From contig OY726574.1 in NCBI GenBank assembly GCA_963383645.1, positions 60,219,894 to 60,283,893 of the forward strand: DNA of 64,000 nucleotides, written 5' to 3'. The notes under the pieces are model-generated. The model was not told where the DNA came from, ran no database searches, and worked only from the letters and a program-made list of their open reading frames with translations. Of the stretch, positions 22,601 through 33,468 are shown one piece after another. Numbering within the stretch: position 1 is the first letter of the stretch; the number at the start of each line of letters is the position of its first letter. This DNA is from Muscardinus avellanarius. Taxonomy: Eukaryota; Chordata; Mammalia; Rodentia; Gliridae. Both the position numbers and the translations under genes were made by a program.

Positions 22601-22812
22601 TAATCAGTTAATCCCTTTGGTCATGGAGGAGCCAGTGAGCATTGGCTTCAGGCCCACCGATGTTATCTGTTCTCAGGAAATATGAAGATGAGGGAGGGGC
22701 TGCCCAGACCCTCAAAGCCCCACAGAGCAAGAGGCAAGATTAATAAGCTCCTGACCAAGGTCCCACCGGAGGGCAGTACTGAAGGACTCAGACCTTCTCG
22801 GCTTTCACCCTG
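22601..22812. other. Unique sequence
   Basis: Nothing recognised. Confidence 0.4.
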
Positions 22813-22965
22813 CCCCGCCATTGCCAGCTGGGTGACCCAGAGATGCTCCTTTGGTCCCTTTGCGCATCAGTGTCTCTGCCTCCTCCCTCGCAGGGTTGTT
22901 TGACATTTGTGAGCGACGTGAAGCGGAGCGCTGCCCCACTGCGCATGCCCACGCGCAGTGCCTGC
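22813..22965 (+). mobile_element. MIR
   Basis: 'ccattgccagctgggtgacc' and 'cctccctcgcagggttgttt' then 'agcggagcgctgcc' follow the MIR core and 3' part. This explains the start of the 77-codon open frame here. Confidence 0.7.
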
Positions 22966-23255
22966 GAGGTCGCCCACCAGGATCACATCCTTTCCTACCT
23001 GGAGGACCAGGGACATGACAAGGAGGAGCTGGTGTTGGTGATAGGCTCCGCAGAGGAAGAGAATTTTGCCAAATGAAGTAAATGTAGGCTCTCCCAGGCA
23101 GAGAGCGAGCCACGGGCGGAGCAGCGGAGGGAGACAGGTCTAGGCAGCGCCTCTGAGCGGGCAGTGGGAGGACTTGGTTTCTGGGGGGAAAATCTCAGAC
23201 TTTTGGCTAGACAGTAGACATAATAAGAACTGTATTTAATTTAACTTATGTATTT
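22966..23255. other. Unique sequence, some CpG
   Basis: CpG-containing stretch ('ctgcgcatgcccacgcgcag' at its left edge resembles paired NRF1 half-sites) with no gene evidence. Confidence 0.35.
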
Positions 23256-23257
23256 AG

Positions 23258-23425
23258 TTTTGAACCCATGGGCGTTCTACCTTGGAGCTACAACCCCAGC
23301 CATTAGTTGAAACTCACTAAGTGGCCGAGTCTTATTAAGTTGCTGAGGCTGGCCTTGAACCTGCGCTCCTCCTGTTTCAGCCTGTCAAGCACTGTGATTA
23401 CAGGTGTGCATTGGATAAATTTTTT
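23258..23425 (-). mobile_element. B1-diD SINE
   Basis: Antisense copy lacking the A-rich linker between halves ('ccagccattagttgaaactc'). Confidence 0.85.
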
Positions 23426-23559
23426 TACTAAATGTTTTTCTGTCCATAGGCCTTGACAGGCAGGCAACTTAAAGTACAATGTCTGGCCAGCCTCTGTTCT
23501 AAGGCATTGTTATTTTAGTTGGCAGGTTGGCCTTTTGCCTTCTTTCTGAGTTGCACACC

Positions 23560-23697
23560 TACCCTATTTTATTTCTTATTTTGAAACATGGTTTCAACAC
23601 TTTGCTGAGAGTTTAGCTAAATTGCTGAGTCTGGCCTTAAGCCTGCAATCCTCCCATGTCCTGGGATTATAGGCGTGCACCATTATGCCTGGCTTAA
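23560..23697 (-). mobile_element. SINE fragment (B1 half)
   Basis: Linker plus antisense B1 half ending 'ccattatgcctggctt'; the ID half is missing. Confidence 0.8.
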
Positions 23698-24045
23698 ACT
23701 TGAGTCTATGAGATTACATGAATCACTATAAAAATTCCACATTCCCTTTGCTCTAAGTTTACCAAAGTAGTCCTGAATACCAGTAAAAACACAGCAGCTC
23801 GAGTTTCCTACGTGAGCCGCCCCCATCTGAGCCCCCACAGCACCCATCCCGTGGAATACCTGACCTGGCTGGGAGCCACTCTGGACCCTGCTCTTCTCCA
23901 GGCCAGGTGCAGCATGTGGTTGGCCTGGCCAGAGGGGCGGGGAATGCCCTGTGCACTGGGTCCATGCAACCCATGCAGGAAAGTCAGCACTACTGAACAC
24001 AGAGAGAGTAGCGGAGTTTCCAGTTGAAGGGAGTACAACACCAGA
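23698..24045. other. Unique sequence
   Basis: Nothing recognised; minus-strand open frames overlap with no shared signal. Confidence 0.4.
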
Positions 24046-24049
24046 CATG

Positions 24050-24230
24050 AAGCGGGTGCAGTGGCGCACGCCTATAATCCAGGTACTCCAGAGTCTGAAA
24101 CAGGAGGATTGCAGGTTCAAAGCCAGCCTTCAGCAACTTCGCAAGACCCTGTTTCAAAACAGAAAATAAAACTAGGGCTGGGGGTGTGTAGTTCCAAAGT
24201 AGAATGCCCCTGAATTCAATCCCTAATACA

Positions 24231-24282
<52 letters not shown>

Positions 24283-24345
24283 AGAAAGAAGGAAGAGGAA
24301 GGAAAGGAGGGAAGGAAGGAAGGAAGGAGGGAAGGAAGGAAGGAA
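24050..24345 (+). mobile_element. B1-diD SINE with GAAA/GGAA tail
   Basis: A full SINE (to ~24232) whose A-rich tail has expanded into about fifteen GAAA units and then GGAA units up to 24345. Confidence 0.92.
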
Positions 24346-24797
24346 AGGCGGGGGGAGATGAGCAGGTGCTATCCGCAGTAATAGGGTCTGGAGCTGCTGA
24401 GGCCAAGGTCAGGTATGTTACAGCCTTGCCTCTCTGAGTTAGACTAGTGAAGCCCACACCCAGAGGAGAAGCAGCATTCAGCTGAAGACCCATTCACAGG
24501 ATCGCAAAGGGCTTCGGGAAAGAACCGGAGGAGAGGGTGAGGTGGCCAGGGAGCCTCTGGGGCAGAGGGGAAGTGCCTGTGTTTTCTTCTTGGTGGCTTA
24601 CATGTTGAAGGGAATGAAACTATTCCAGGTGTCAATCCTTTCTCTGCTGAAAATGGAAACATGTCCTGACTTGGTGGAAAGTGGAGGCCTGATTAGAAGA
24701 AGAACAAGGCCAGGGTGTGGGGATTCCCAAGGAGGGTGGAGACAGGCTCTGCCCAAGGCCAAAGCTACCCACAGACACGGGAAGGGGCCCTTTCATG
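24346..24797. other. Unique sequence
   Basis: Nothing recognised. Confidence 0.4.
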
Positions 24798-24990
24798 GTG
24801 CACCCCTGCCTGCACCACTGTAATCCCAGCACTTGGGAGGCTGAAACAAAAGGATCATAGGTTCAAGGCCAGCCTGAGCAACTTAGCACGGCCTTCAGCA
24901 ACTCAGTGAGACCCTGTTTCAAAATAAAAGAGCTGGGGGTGTAGCTCAAAGGCAGAATGCCCCTGGGTTCAATCCCCAGTACTGAAAAGG
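24798..24990 (+). mobile_element. B1-diD SINE
   Basis: B1 start disturbed ('ggtgcacccctgcctgcacc'); the rest is near-consensus, with a well-kept A-box and B-box. Confidence 0.92.
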
Positions 24991-25084
24991 GAAAAACGTG
25001 TATGGGGTCTGAACACAAATGAGTGAGTTTTAATCACTCTACACTGGGTTGGGGTGTGGCTTCAGCATAGATTAAAATGCGGGC

Positions 25085-25102
25085 GGGGGGGGGGGGGGGG
25101 GG
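25085..25102 (+). repeat. Poly(G) run of 18
   Basis: Uninterrupted G18 preceded by GGGC. It has G-quadruplex potential. Confidence 0.9.
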
Positions 25103-25439
25103 ACAATATCCTTGAGCTGCATGGAAATTACTCTCCTCCATCTCTGCTCACATCAGAGAATCTTCTGACCTCAGGATGGAAAAATGCCAAAGGCAAACTT
25201 CTAGGGCAGTCACTTACCGTCAGGAGCAACCGCAATGAAATCATTTCAGAGAAATGAGTGGTCTCAACCACTGGAGCAAAGGATTTCAAGTTTTCCTTCC
25301 ATAATGGCTTCTAGCAACTAAAGCTCTTCCCAGGAAGTCTCCCCTGCTCTCTGATCACACCCTCTCCCATCTGCAGTCAGCAACACTGCCCAGTGCTCCA
25401 GAGACAGCTGCGGCTTTAAGGGGATGCAGGGATGGGTGT
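25103..25439. other. Unique sequence
   Basis: Nothing recognised. Confidence 0.4.
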
Positions 25440-25665
25440 TTTTTGTTTTTGTTTTATTTTTGTTTTTTCGGTACTGGGGATAGAACCCAGGGGCATTCTA
25501 CCTCCGAGCTACACCCCCAGCCCTATTTTCTTCTTTTATTTTAAAAGATAGTCTTACTGAGTTACAAAGGGCCTCACTAAGTAGCCGAGCCTGTCCACGA
25601 ACCACGATTCTCCTGTCTCAGCCTCTGCAATGCTGGGATTATAAGCGTGCACCACCACACCTTGT
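25440..25665 (-). mobile_element. B1-diD SINE
   Basis: Full antisense copy with T-rich tail; near-consensus ID half ('gaacccaggggcattctacc'). Confidence 0.93.
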
Positions 25666-25819
25666 AGGAAGGATTGTTTTAACTGTTCTCACCCCCAAAC
25701 ATTACGCTAAGTATCTGAGATAATGTATATATCAAACAGCTTCATTTACCCATTCTACAATCAATACACATATCAAATCTATACTAATATTTTACTTGTC
25801 ACCTAAAGATAAGCTAACA

Positions 25820-26094
25820 AGCCAGGCATGGTGGCACACTCCTGTAATCCCAGTATTTGAGAGAATGAGGAGGATTACAGGTTTGAGACCAGCCTCAGCA
25901 ATCTAGCAAGAGTCTAGGAAATCTAGGGTGAGACCCTGTTTCAAACAAAAAATAAAATAGATTTGGGGGTGTAGCTTGGAGGTAGAATGCATCTGGATTC
26001 AACCCCTAGTATGAAAGAATGAAAAAATAAGGAAGAAAAGAAGAGAGAGAAGGGGGAAATAAGAAAGGAGGAAGGGAAGGAAGGAGGAAGGAAA

Positions 26095-26151
<57 letters not shown>

Positions 26152-26152
26152 C
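25820..26152 (+). mobile_element. B1-diD SINE with GAAA/GGAA tail
   Basis: The SINE (25820-26010) ends in 'ctagtatgaaagaatg'; a purine tract (26030-26152) ending in about fourteen GAAA units follows. Confidence 0.92.
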
Positions 26153-26154
26153 TA

Positions 26155-26347
26155 AAAGTTCCAGTGTGGTTGTGCATGTTTATAATCTCAGTACTTGGGA
26201 GTCTGAGACAGGAGGATAGGAGTTTCAAGACCAGCCTCAGTAACTTAGTAAAGCCCTATTTCAAAAAACAAGAAGTACAAAGGGCTAGTGGTGTGGCTCA
26301 GAGGCAGAATGTCCTTGGGTTCAATCTCCAGTACCAAAATAAATAAA
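26155..26347 (+). mobile_element. B1-diD SINE
   Basis: Directly abuts the previous tail. Both halves are readable; the tail is AAAT-like. Confidence 0.9.
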
Positions 26348-26404
26348 ACCAAAGAAAGAAAAAGGAAACCTAAGAAAGAAAAAAGGAAGGAAAGAAGGAA
26401 AATA

Positions 26405-26560
26405 AATTTTAGGTAGGCATGGTACCAAGTTCAAGGTCAGCTTCAAGCAATTTAGGGAGGCCCCCAGCAACTTAGTAAGACCTTGTTTCAAAATAAAAAA
26501 TAAACAGGGCAGGGATGCATCTTAGAGCTAAAACAGCCCTGCCTTCCTCCCAAGTACAAA
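26405..26560 (+). mobile_element. B1-diD SINE, internally deleted
   Basis: About 50 bp of the B1 half are missing between 'ggtaggcatggtac' and 'caagttcaaggtcagc'. The ID half is degenerate. Confidence 0.75.
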
Positions 26561-27283
26561 TCAAATAAAGAGTAATAAACAAATGAGGGAAGTAATGTTC
26601 TAGGTACTTAAGCAGTTCAAAATGGCGACATGTACACTGTTTACCAGGATGGAACCATACTTCAATGTAAGGAAAAAGATTACGCACACTATGGTGATAC
26701 GCACATTAAAACACACTGGAAAGAAAGGACCAAAGCTCCAACAATCTTTTGTGTCAGCAACTAAAATTCTGAGTGAGTTTTTTCTTATTTTTTCAACATT
26801 TTCATTACATGACTTGATGCATTATACTAACACGCCATCCTGGTGCAGCCCGTGACACACATAAAAACAAGTAAAACATCCACATACAACCTGTCATGAT
26901 CATTTTAATTTCACATGTCCGGGAGAGGATGAGTTTTGTATGAAACAAAGGGCGAAGTGTGTTCGAGCACGTCACATAAACCGAACAAAAACCTTTAGAG
27001 AGAATAATCATCCATGTCTTCCATAAGAAAACAAATTTTCCTTAACAGCTAAAACCGGTCATTTGTACTCAGAAAACACTGGCGGAGCCGGGGCCAGTGT
27101 GAGGCTGCTCACATTTCCACCGTGGAAGCGTTTCTGCCACACAGCAGTGTCGTCTCCTTCTCTCTCCTCGGGCTTGAAGGAGCTCTACCCGAAGCAGGGT
27201 TCCTAACCCTCAGCTGGCCCTGGGCAACACTTGTCTGTTCTGTTCCAGCGTTCCAGGATCTACGTTCTGCTAGTGTGTGCGTG

Positions 27284-27284
<1 letters not shown>
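26561..27284. other. Unique sequence
   Basis: No repeat; no exon recognised. It contains 'cgagcacgtcacataaa', a CACGTCA element of CRE-like form near 26968. Confidence 0.45.

Positions 27285-27323
<39 letters not shown>
27285..27323 (+). repeat. (GT)n microsatellite
   Basis: About 18 GT units next to the SINE tail at 27328. Confidence 0.95.
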
Positions 27324-27324
<1 letters not shown>

Positions 27325-27327
27325 ACA

Positions 27328-27500
27328 TGTATGTGTTACTAGCGATTAAACCCATGGGAGTTTTGCCTCTGAGCTATTCCCCCCAGCCTTATTTTAGTTT
27401 TTAGTTAAAAAGAGGTTCTCACTAAGTTGTTGAGAGCCTCAGTAAGTTGTGAGCCTCAGACCCGTGATTCTCCCGTCTCAACCTCCCAGTACTGGGACCA
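27328..27500 (-). mobile_element. B1-diD SINE, 3' side truncated
   Basis: ID half ('gattaaacccatgggagttt') and most of the B1 half, ending near 'cagtactgggacca'. Confidence 0.85.
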
Positions 27501-27626
27501 CGGGCTTCTGCTGTTTCTGTCTTATTTCCTTCCCCAGGGCTTCCCTTCCTGTTCTCATCATCACTGGATACTGACAGGAATGTCTGCCAGCTGCTGTGTG
27601 CCCACCACTTACTTCAGATCATCTGA

Positions 27627-27836
27627 GAGCTGGGCGTGGTGGCACAGGCTTGTAATCCCAGCATTCCAGAGGCTGAGACAGGAGGATCACGGCTCAAAGC
27701 CACCCTCGACTACTTAATGAGGCCCTCTGCAACTTAGTGAAACCCTGTTTCAAAAGAAAGAATAAAAATTAGGGCTGGGTATGTAGCTAGGAGGTAGACT
27801 TCCCCTGGGTTCCATACTGTAAAAAAAAGAAAAGAT
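27627..27836 (+). mobile_element. B1-diD SINE
   Basis: Near-complete copy; the B-box region is shortened ('gggttccatactg'). Confidence 0.91.
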
Positions 27837-27904
27837 AATCTGATGGCCAGCCAGTGTGCAGCCTGGCAGCCTGGCCTCCAGAAGCTGGGACATTTCATTG
27901 CGGG

Positions 27905-28050
27905 GGTTGAATTCAGAGTTTCACCACTTACCAGCCAGCTGGCTCGAAGACTGGTGATTCTGCTCACACAACTCCAGTTTCCCCATCTGCCCAGCTGGGG
28001 TGATAGTGACCGTGTTCATCTAACAGAGTTCCTGTGAAAAGTCAATAATT
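27905..28050 (+). mobile_element. MIR
   Basis: 'ccacttaccagccagctggc' and 'ccagtttccccatctgccca', then 'gagttcctgtgaaaag', match the MIR core and 3' part in order. Confidence 0.78.
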
Positions 28051-28410
28051 AGTAATTTTTTAAAAATGTTACTGAAAGTACTTACATGGCCAGTAGTTCA
28101 ACAATAATGAGCTACAGGTACTACTTGTTATGGAAGCTTCAGTTCAAGTTATGCCCCTTAGACACTAGCTTCCACAAGCCTTTTACAAATCCTTTCTTAG
28201 CCTTTGGTCCAGTCACAGTACTGGCTCTCTTTATACTGTCTTCACACACACACACGCGCACACACACACACACACATCTTCAATTAGACCTTGTTATTCT
28301 ATAGTGGCAGAAAAAAGCAAGCCTGTTAAACTTGCATATTTTTCTATCCAGAGAAGGATTCAGCTGTTCACCCAAAGTCTACTGAGAACCTTCATTGGGT
28401 TCTATCTAAG
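28051..28410. other. Unique sequence with (CA)n
   Basis: (CA)n at 28244-28276 with one CG-containing interruption; otherwise no element seen. Confidence 0.45.
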
Positions 28411-28505
28411 CCTGAGTGTTTATTTTCATTTTGCAAAGCCCAAAGAGATTAGCCAACTTGCCCAAAGTCTTTGCTATAAATGCTGGATTCAAAATGAAAA
28501 CTGTA
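28411..28505 (+). mobile_element. MIR fragment
   Basis: 'ttattttcattttgcaaag' then 'attagccaacttgcccaaag' and 'gctggattcaaaatg' follow the MIR 'attttacagatgagg ... ttgcccaaggtcac ... gattcgaac' order. Confidence 0.65.
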
Positions 28506-29340
28506 TTTGTCCAATAACATTGAAGCCCATGTATGTACCAAATAAATAGTTTTTAATTCTTTTCTTTTTCTTTTTTTCATTTTTTTAAAGAGAATTGATT
28601 CCAAAGAATGAATTGAGTATTAGTAGACAAGGAATTAGGGTTGCATAGATTGGCCCCAAATCCCCGTGTCTCTCAAAGCACACCTCAAAAGGGACCATGA
28701 AGCTAAATGGCCTGGATTCCTTCATCCTCAGCCCCGGGGTAGGAGGCAGCATCCCTAAACCCCAGCCTCAGTGTGAGACAGGCTGGAGGTAGAAAGGAAG
28801 ACACATCAAAACAAGCAGAGCGGAAGCTCTTGGCCATCTCACCTTACACAGAGGAAATTGCTTAAGGATGGAGTGTAAGTCTTTATAAATTGTACCATGT
28901 TACCAATTGACACGTAGTTTTCAGCAATGTGTTCTACAAAGGAAAAGGAAATTGGTTCCAAGTCCACAAAGGAATGCAGCAAACCATTTACCATCATACC
29001 TTAAGCCAAAGAGTATTACGAAATGGCTTAACACAGCCAAGTGGGCTGTGTTTATGAAATAGTTTAACACAGCCAAGCTGTATTTAACACAGCAAAATAA
29101 TAACAGAAATAGGATAAAGACCACCAGAAGCTATGTATAAGAAGAAAAAAAAGACTCATTTCTTTGGAACACCTCATAGGTGTATGTTTTTTCTTTTAAG
29201 AAACAACTCACACTCAGAGTTCTCTTTTTTGGATAACCACTCATTCCCCATGGTTTTTGTTGAATCTCTCTCATTTATTGGCATTTGTGCATGTCTGTGT
29301 GTGTGTGGGGGGGTGTAAGAGAGAGACAGACAGACAGGCA
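28506..29340. other. Unique sequence with small local duplication
   Basis: A ~33-bp unit containing 'taacacagccaag' is repeated around 29020-29095. No gene recognised. Confidence 0.45.
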
Positions 29341-29349
29341 GACAGATAG

Positions 29350-29532
29350 ACACCAGGAAATGAATTCAATGGAATTCTACCTCTGGACTACATACGCAGC
29401 CCTTTTTGTGTTTTAGTTTGAAATCAAGCCTCGCTAAGTTGCCAGGGCATCTTTGAGCCCATGATCCCCCTATTGCAGCCTCCCAAGTACTAAGTACTGG
29501 GATCATAGGCTTGCGTCACTGTGCCTAGCTAC
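29350..29532 (-). mobile_element. B1-diD SINE
   Basis: Antisense copy; 'caagtactaagtactggga' is a small internal duplication in the B1 half. Confidence 0.87.
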
Positions 29533-29615
29533 ATACTCACCTCTGTACAATTTTGATCTCCTCCAGATTGGGGCTATCTTCCCAGTCACCTGAAGTCTCT
29601 GGATGGCCCAATCAG

Positions 29616-29655
<40 letters not shown>
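29616..29655 (+). repeat. Poly(A) run of 40
   Basis: Uninterrupted A40 with no recognisable SINE, LINE or AATAAA just upstream. Confidence 0.95.
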
Positions 29656-29656
<1 letters not shown>

Positions 29657-30554
29657 AGAAAAGCAACACTTGAAAGTTATTTTTTTGAAACAGGTGGACA
29701 GGAAGGAGTGGACTTCCCAAGGTCTTCAGTGATGGTGGATACCTAGAAACCAAAGGGAAGCAAGCTCCTGGCCGCCTTCTGTTTCTCCCTCACCTGCCCT
29801 TTTACTGTGGAGCCTTGAACTTCAGCTCACACTCCAGCCTGTGCTCATCACCTTTGGACTGGTCCTTCTGAGGAGTGAGGAGAGAACCAGGAAAATTGGA
29901 AGGACATCTCATGATGAGGCGAAGCCCAACACATCAATATGATTTCCCATGAATTGTGCTATAAATGGCAATTGGGTCCTAGTTAAGTTACTTAACCATT
30001 ATTTCCTAGAAAAAAGTAAACCTCATTATTACTGTTGTTATTATTGCCACCCAAGTTTTTAGACTTGCAAATAAAGAATACAAGGGAGGAATTTCAGCTC
30101 ATGGATCAAATATCTCAACCTCTTCGTCAGTGTACATTTTTTTTTTTAATCAGAACCAGCTCTGCTCAGAATGAGAATGTACCTGGAGGTCATCTTTGGG
30201 ATCTGTCTGCCCCACTTTTGGGGTTGATTCCTACAGGTCTCTTTTCTTGCCCATAGTCTCCAGAGTCTTTAGAGTATCTTGAATCTACAGAGCATTCTCT
30301 CCCACCCAGACATGCCCTTCCTCAGAGTGGACCGTGCTACCTCCTCACACTCAATTCATTCCTCAGGGACCACTGATTTCATCCACTTGTCAAAAGAAAA
30401 ACAGCCCAACACCTTGATCCATACTAATATGCAAATCATTATTGATGACAGTTCTTCAAAGGTAAATGCCTCCCAATTCATGATGGGATTACATCCCAGT
30501 AAACCCAAATTCAATGGAAAATATCAGAAGAAAAGCATGTGTTGATTGTACCTA
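29656..30554. other. Unique sequence
   Basis: No repeat recognised over ~900 bp. An 88-codon frame at 30279-30545 shows no domain. Confidence 0.45.
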
Positions 30555-30975
30555 GCGTACTGTTACAGTTAGGTATAGACTGTCCCCTGAAGAGCTCATG
30601 TGTTAATGTTCAGAGTCGATGGGATGAAGTCGTGAGGGTTATAATGTCATCGTGGGTGAATCCACTGTAATGGATTTACCTAGGCAGGTGAGTGTGACCA
30701 GAGAAGGTGGGTCCTGCTGGTGTGGTCTTAGGGACTGTGCTTTTGTCTTTGAATCCCCTTGCTTGCCTGCTCTCTGGCCTCTGGCCTCCGTGATATAAGG
30801 AGAGCCTTGCTCTCTTCTGCAATCACTTTTCTGCTGCCATGCCCTGACTCTTCAGAGCTTGGTCTGACATGGACTGAACCCTGAAATCACCAAAAACTAT
30901 AAGCAAATGAATATTTCTTCCTCTAAGTTGCATGGTCAGTTGCTTTAGATTAGGCAGTGAGAATGTTGACTGAGA
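30555..30975 (+). mobile_element. MaLR-type LTR
   Basis: 'cccctgaagagctcatgtgt' start, 'gaaggtgggtcctg', 'gtctttgaatccccttgctt', 'actgaaccctgaaatcacc' and the 'gagaatgttgactgagaca' end; same subfamily as 5243-5650. Confidence 0.78.
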
Positions 30976-31228
30976 CAACCCTGGAATATCGTAACTTAGC
31001 AGCACAGGGTGCTGTCAAGGGTCAGCTGGTCCCCTGGTGATTTTGCAGCTGACTGGGTGGGGGCTACGGTCACTACTGCAGCCCAGCATTACAGAGAAGA
31101 TCATATCACATGTCACTAGTGCAGGAAAAGATAAAAATGGAAAACTCCAAGTCTGTTCTTATTGAATGAGTAAGGCTTTCACACACCATCATACAGTTGA
31201 AAAATTGTAAGTCAAATCAGCATAAGTC

Positions 31229-31440
31229 AGCCAAGTATGATGGCGCATGTTTGTAATCCTAGTACTTGGGAGGCAAGAAGATCACACAGGTTCAAAGCCA
31301 GCTTCAATGGCCTAGTGAGGCTCTGAGTAATTTTAGTGAGACCCTGTTTTTAAAAAAAAAATATAAAATAGGTCTGGGAGTATAGCCTGGAGGTATAAAT
31401 CCCCTAGGTTCCATCCCCAGTGCCACACACACACACACAA
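31229..31440 (+). mobile_element. B1-diD SINE with CA tail
   Basis: Complete copy; the ID half reads 'gtctgggagtatagcctgga' and the tail is (CA)n, 31424-31440. Confidence 0.9.
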
Positions 31441-31767
31441 ATAAGCCAAGGATGGTTTCTATACATTTTTGGGCAGGTTGATTACCAACCCATAAAAACT
31501 TTTGGGTGGAACAGGAAAATAATGTGTTGCTAGGAAGGTAAGTCTCTGGTGGACTATATTTGGCTACTCCTGTATCTCAAATGCCTTTAATTCTCTCTCT
31601 CTTCCTTTTGAGTCTATAGTTTCTTCTCTAGCTCATGTTATTTCACAGCCTCGTCTGGTAAGGGGCAGTGTGTAGGCTTCCTAGTATGAGCATTATTTGG
31701 TAACCATCACCTTCATCTCGTAGAGGAGTTTGTGTGTTAACTTAGAATTATTTCCTTGTGGTGATTA

Positions 31768-31768
<1 letters not shown>
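31441..31768. other. Unique sequence
   Basis: Nothing recognised. Confidence 0.4.
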
Positions 31769-31809
<41 letters not shown>

Positions 31810-31840
31810 ACGCGCGCGTGTGCGTGCGTGCGTGCGTGTG
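31769..31840 (+). repeat. (GT)n / (CG,TG)n microsatellite
   Basis: About twenty GT units followed by a GCGC-containing alternating purine-pyrimidine stretch ('gcacgcgcgcgtgtgcgtgc'), a Z-DNA-prone form. Confidence 0.93.
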
Positions 31841-32030
31841 AAATACTGGGATTGAACCCAAGCCCACTCTACCCCTGGGCCACACCCCCAGCCCAATTGT
31901 ATTTTATTTATTTTATTTTTAAATTTTGAAGCAGGGTCTTACTTAGTTGCCAAGGCTGGCCTCGAGCCTGTGATACTACTCTCGGCATCCCAAATACTAG
32001 GATTACAGGCACACACCACCATGCCTCACT
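31841..32030 (-). mobile_element. B1-diD SINE
   Basis: Antisense copy next to the GT repeat, which occupies its tail position. Confidence 0.9.
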
Positions 32031-33008
32031 TACAAACTATTTTTTAATTACTCGTGGCCCATTAATAGGTAAGTATAACCAAATATGTGCATTTAGCAGT
32101 GCGGATTTAAATCAGGGCCTCTGAACTATTTTTACTGAAGCCACCTACCAATTGGCAGGAGGGCGTCAATAAACAGACCGCCTAAACATTGAAATCTGGG
32201 TTCTATTATACAAGGGAAAATTTTGCATTCCACTTGAAAATGTAACCGATGTGTTCTTAATTGCAAAAACATTTTAAGCTACAAGTTATATTGCTTTCAT
32301 TTCTCCCCCACCCTTCCACATTTCTGAGGAAAATTGATGCCATTTATCCTGTGTGTTGCTTCATGTCCCAAAGGTCATGTAACTAAATTTGAGAAGCTCA
32401 TGCAAAAAGGAATGGAAGCAGGACAACGGGTAAAGAGTTCAGCCCAGGAAGACATCAGCCATCAAGGGTTGTTGATGAACTACCTAACGGTTCATTTAAG
32501 GGTACCATTTTATTTTAAAGGGAGTGAGTTGAAAGGGACGTCCTTTTACAACCTCAGGATGTCCGTGATGACATCACACATAAATGTTCAGCTATGCTCA
32601 AATTCCTGTTATACCACCTTCAAAACCATAAAAGGGGCAGAATTGATGTACCATGAGAAAATGCTGGAAAGAATAGACTTGCTTAAGAAAACATTTCATT
32701 TTGTCTTTGTGTTTCGTCCTCTTTGGGTTAAAACCAAAGAATGGGTGAGATTTGTAAACGGTTAATTCTCAAAGTTAAATGTTTGTCTTTTTTTTTTTCT
32801 AGAAATTCTCTCATTTCTTGGAAATTTGCCTACTTGGCCTCTAACTCTTTATTTTGTTCTATCTTCCAACCTTCGTCTCTCCCTTTGCTTTGGGGAGTTC
32901 ATGCCATGGCTCGTCAAACACAGAGAAAATGATTTCAAAGTAGAGAAGGTACATCCTTCTAGACAGATCCAGGAATTTAGCCTCGTTTTGAATTTTATTT
33001 TATTTTAC
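32031..33008. other. Repeat-free block with a 143-codon open frame
   Basis: Forward frame with its first ATG at 32337, ending 32765, is one of the longest here not built from repeats. It has no signal peptide, domain or recognised homologue. The region has 'gtgatgacatcacacat', containing a CRE/AP-1-like TGACATCA. Chance or a conserved non-coding element is more likely than a gene. Confidence 0.35.
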
Positions 33009-33025
33009 TTATTATTATTATTATT

Positions 33026-33067
<42 letters not shown>
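33009..33067 (+). repeat. (ATT)n(GT)n compound microsatellite
   Basis: Six ATT units then about nineteen GT units at the tail of the next SINE. Confidence 0.95.
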
Positions 33068-33068
<1 letters not shown>

Positions 33069-33248
33069 TATTGGGGTTCCTGGAAGCCCTTCTACCTCAA
33101 GGCTACACTCCCAGACCTATTTTATATTTTTTATTTATTCGGAAACAGGGTCTCTTAAGGCAGCGAGGCTGACTACGAACCTGCATGATCCTCCTGTCTC
33201 CACCTCCCAAGCGCAGGGATTACAAGCGTGTGCCACCACGCCCAGCTC
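33068..33248 (-). mobile_element. B1-diD SINE, variant subfamily copy 2
   Basis: Antisense 'ggggttcctggaagcccttc' and 'cccaagcgcagggattac' mark the variant; more diverged than the copies at 49897 and 55945. Confidence 0.92.
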
Positions 33249-33261
33249 ATTTTGAATATTA

Positions 33262-33468
33262 AATATTGCACATGTTGGCATATGCCTGTAATCTTATATG
33301 TCTGTAATCTCAGTACCTGGTAGACTGAGACAGAAAGATTGCAAGTTCCAGATCAGCCTCAACAACTTAGTGAGACTCTGTTTCAAAATAAAATAAAATA
33401 GAGTCGGGGATATAACTTAGAGGTACAATGTCCCTGAACTCAATCCCCAGTACCACGAAAAAAGAAAA
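33262..33468 (+). mobile_element. B1-diD SINE
   Basis: Contains a small internal duplication ('tgtaatcttatatgtctgta'); A-box eroded ('gatataacttagaggtacaa'). Confidence 0.87.

Noticed and set aside
22920..22965. Possible CpG-island promoter with NRF1-like sites
   Set aside because: Too short for a CpG island, mostly MIR-derived, and no transcript features follow.
22843..23076. 77-codon frame with acidic C-terminus
   Set aside because: Its first third lies in a MIR; no domain or splice context, and the CpG-rich remainder has no other support.
23990..24493. 167-codon minus-strand frame
   Set aside because: Runs through a GAAA/GGAA microsatellite and a SINE.
32942..33067. GT-repeat-encoded Cys-Val peptide
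   Set aside because: Translation of a microsatellite.
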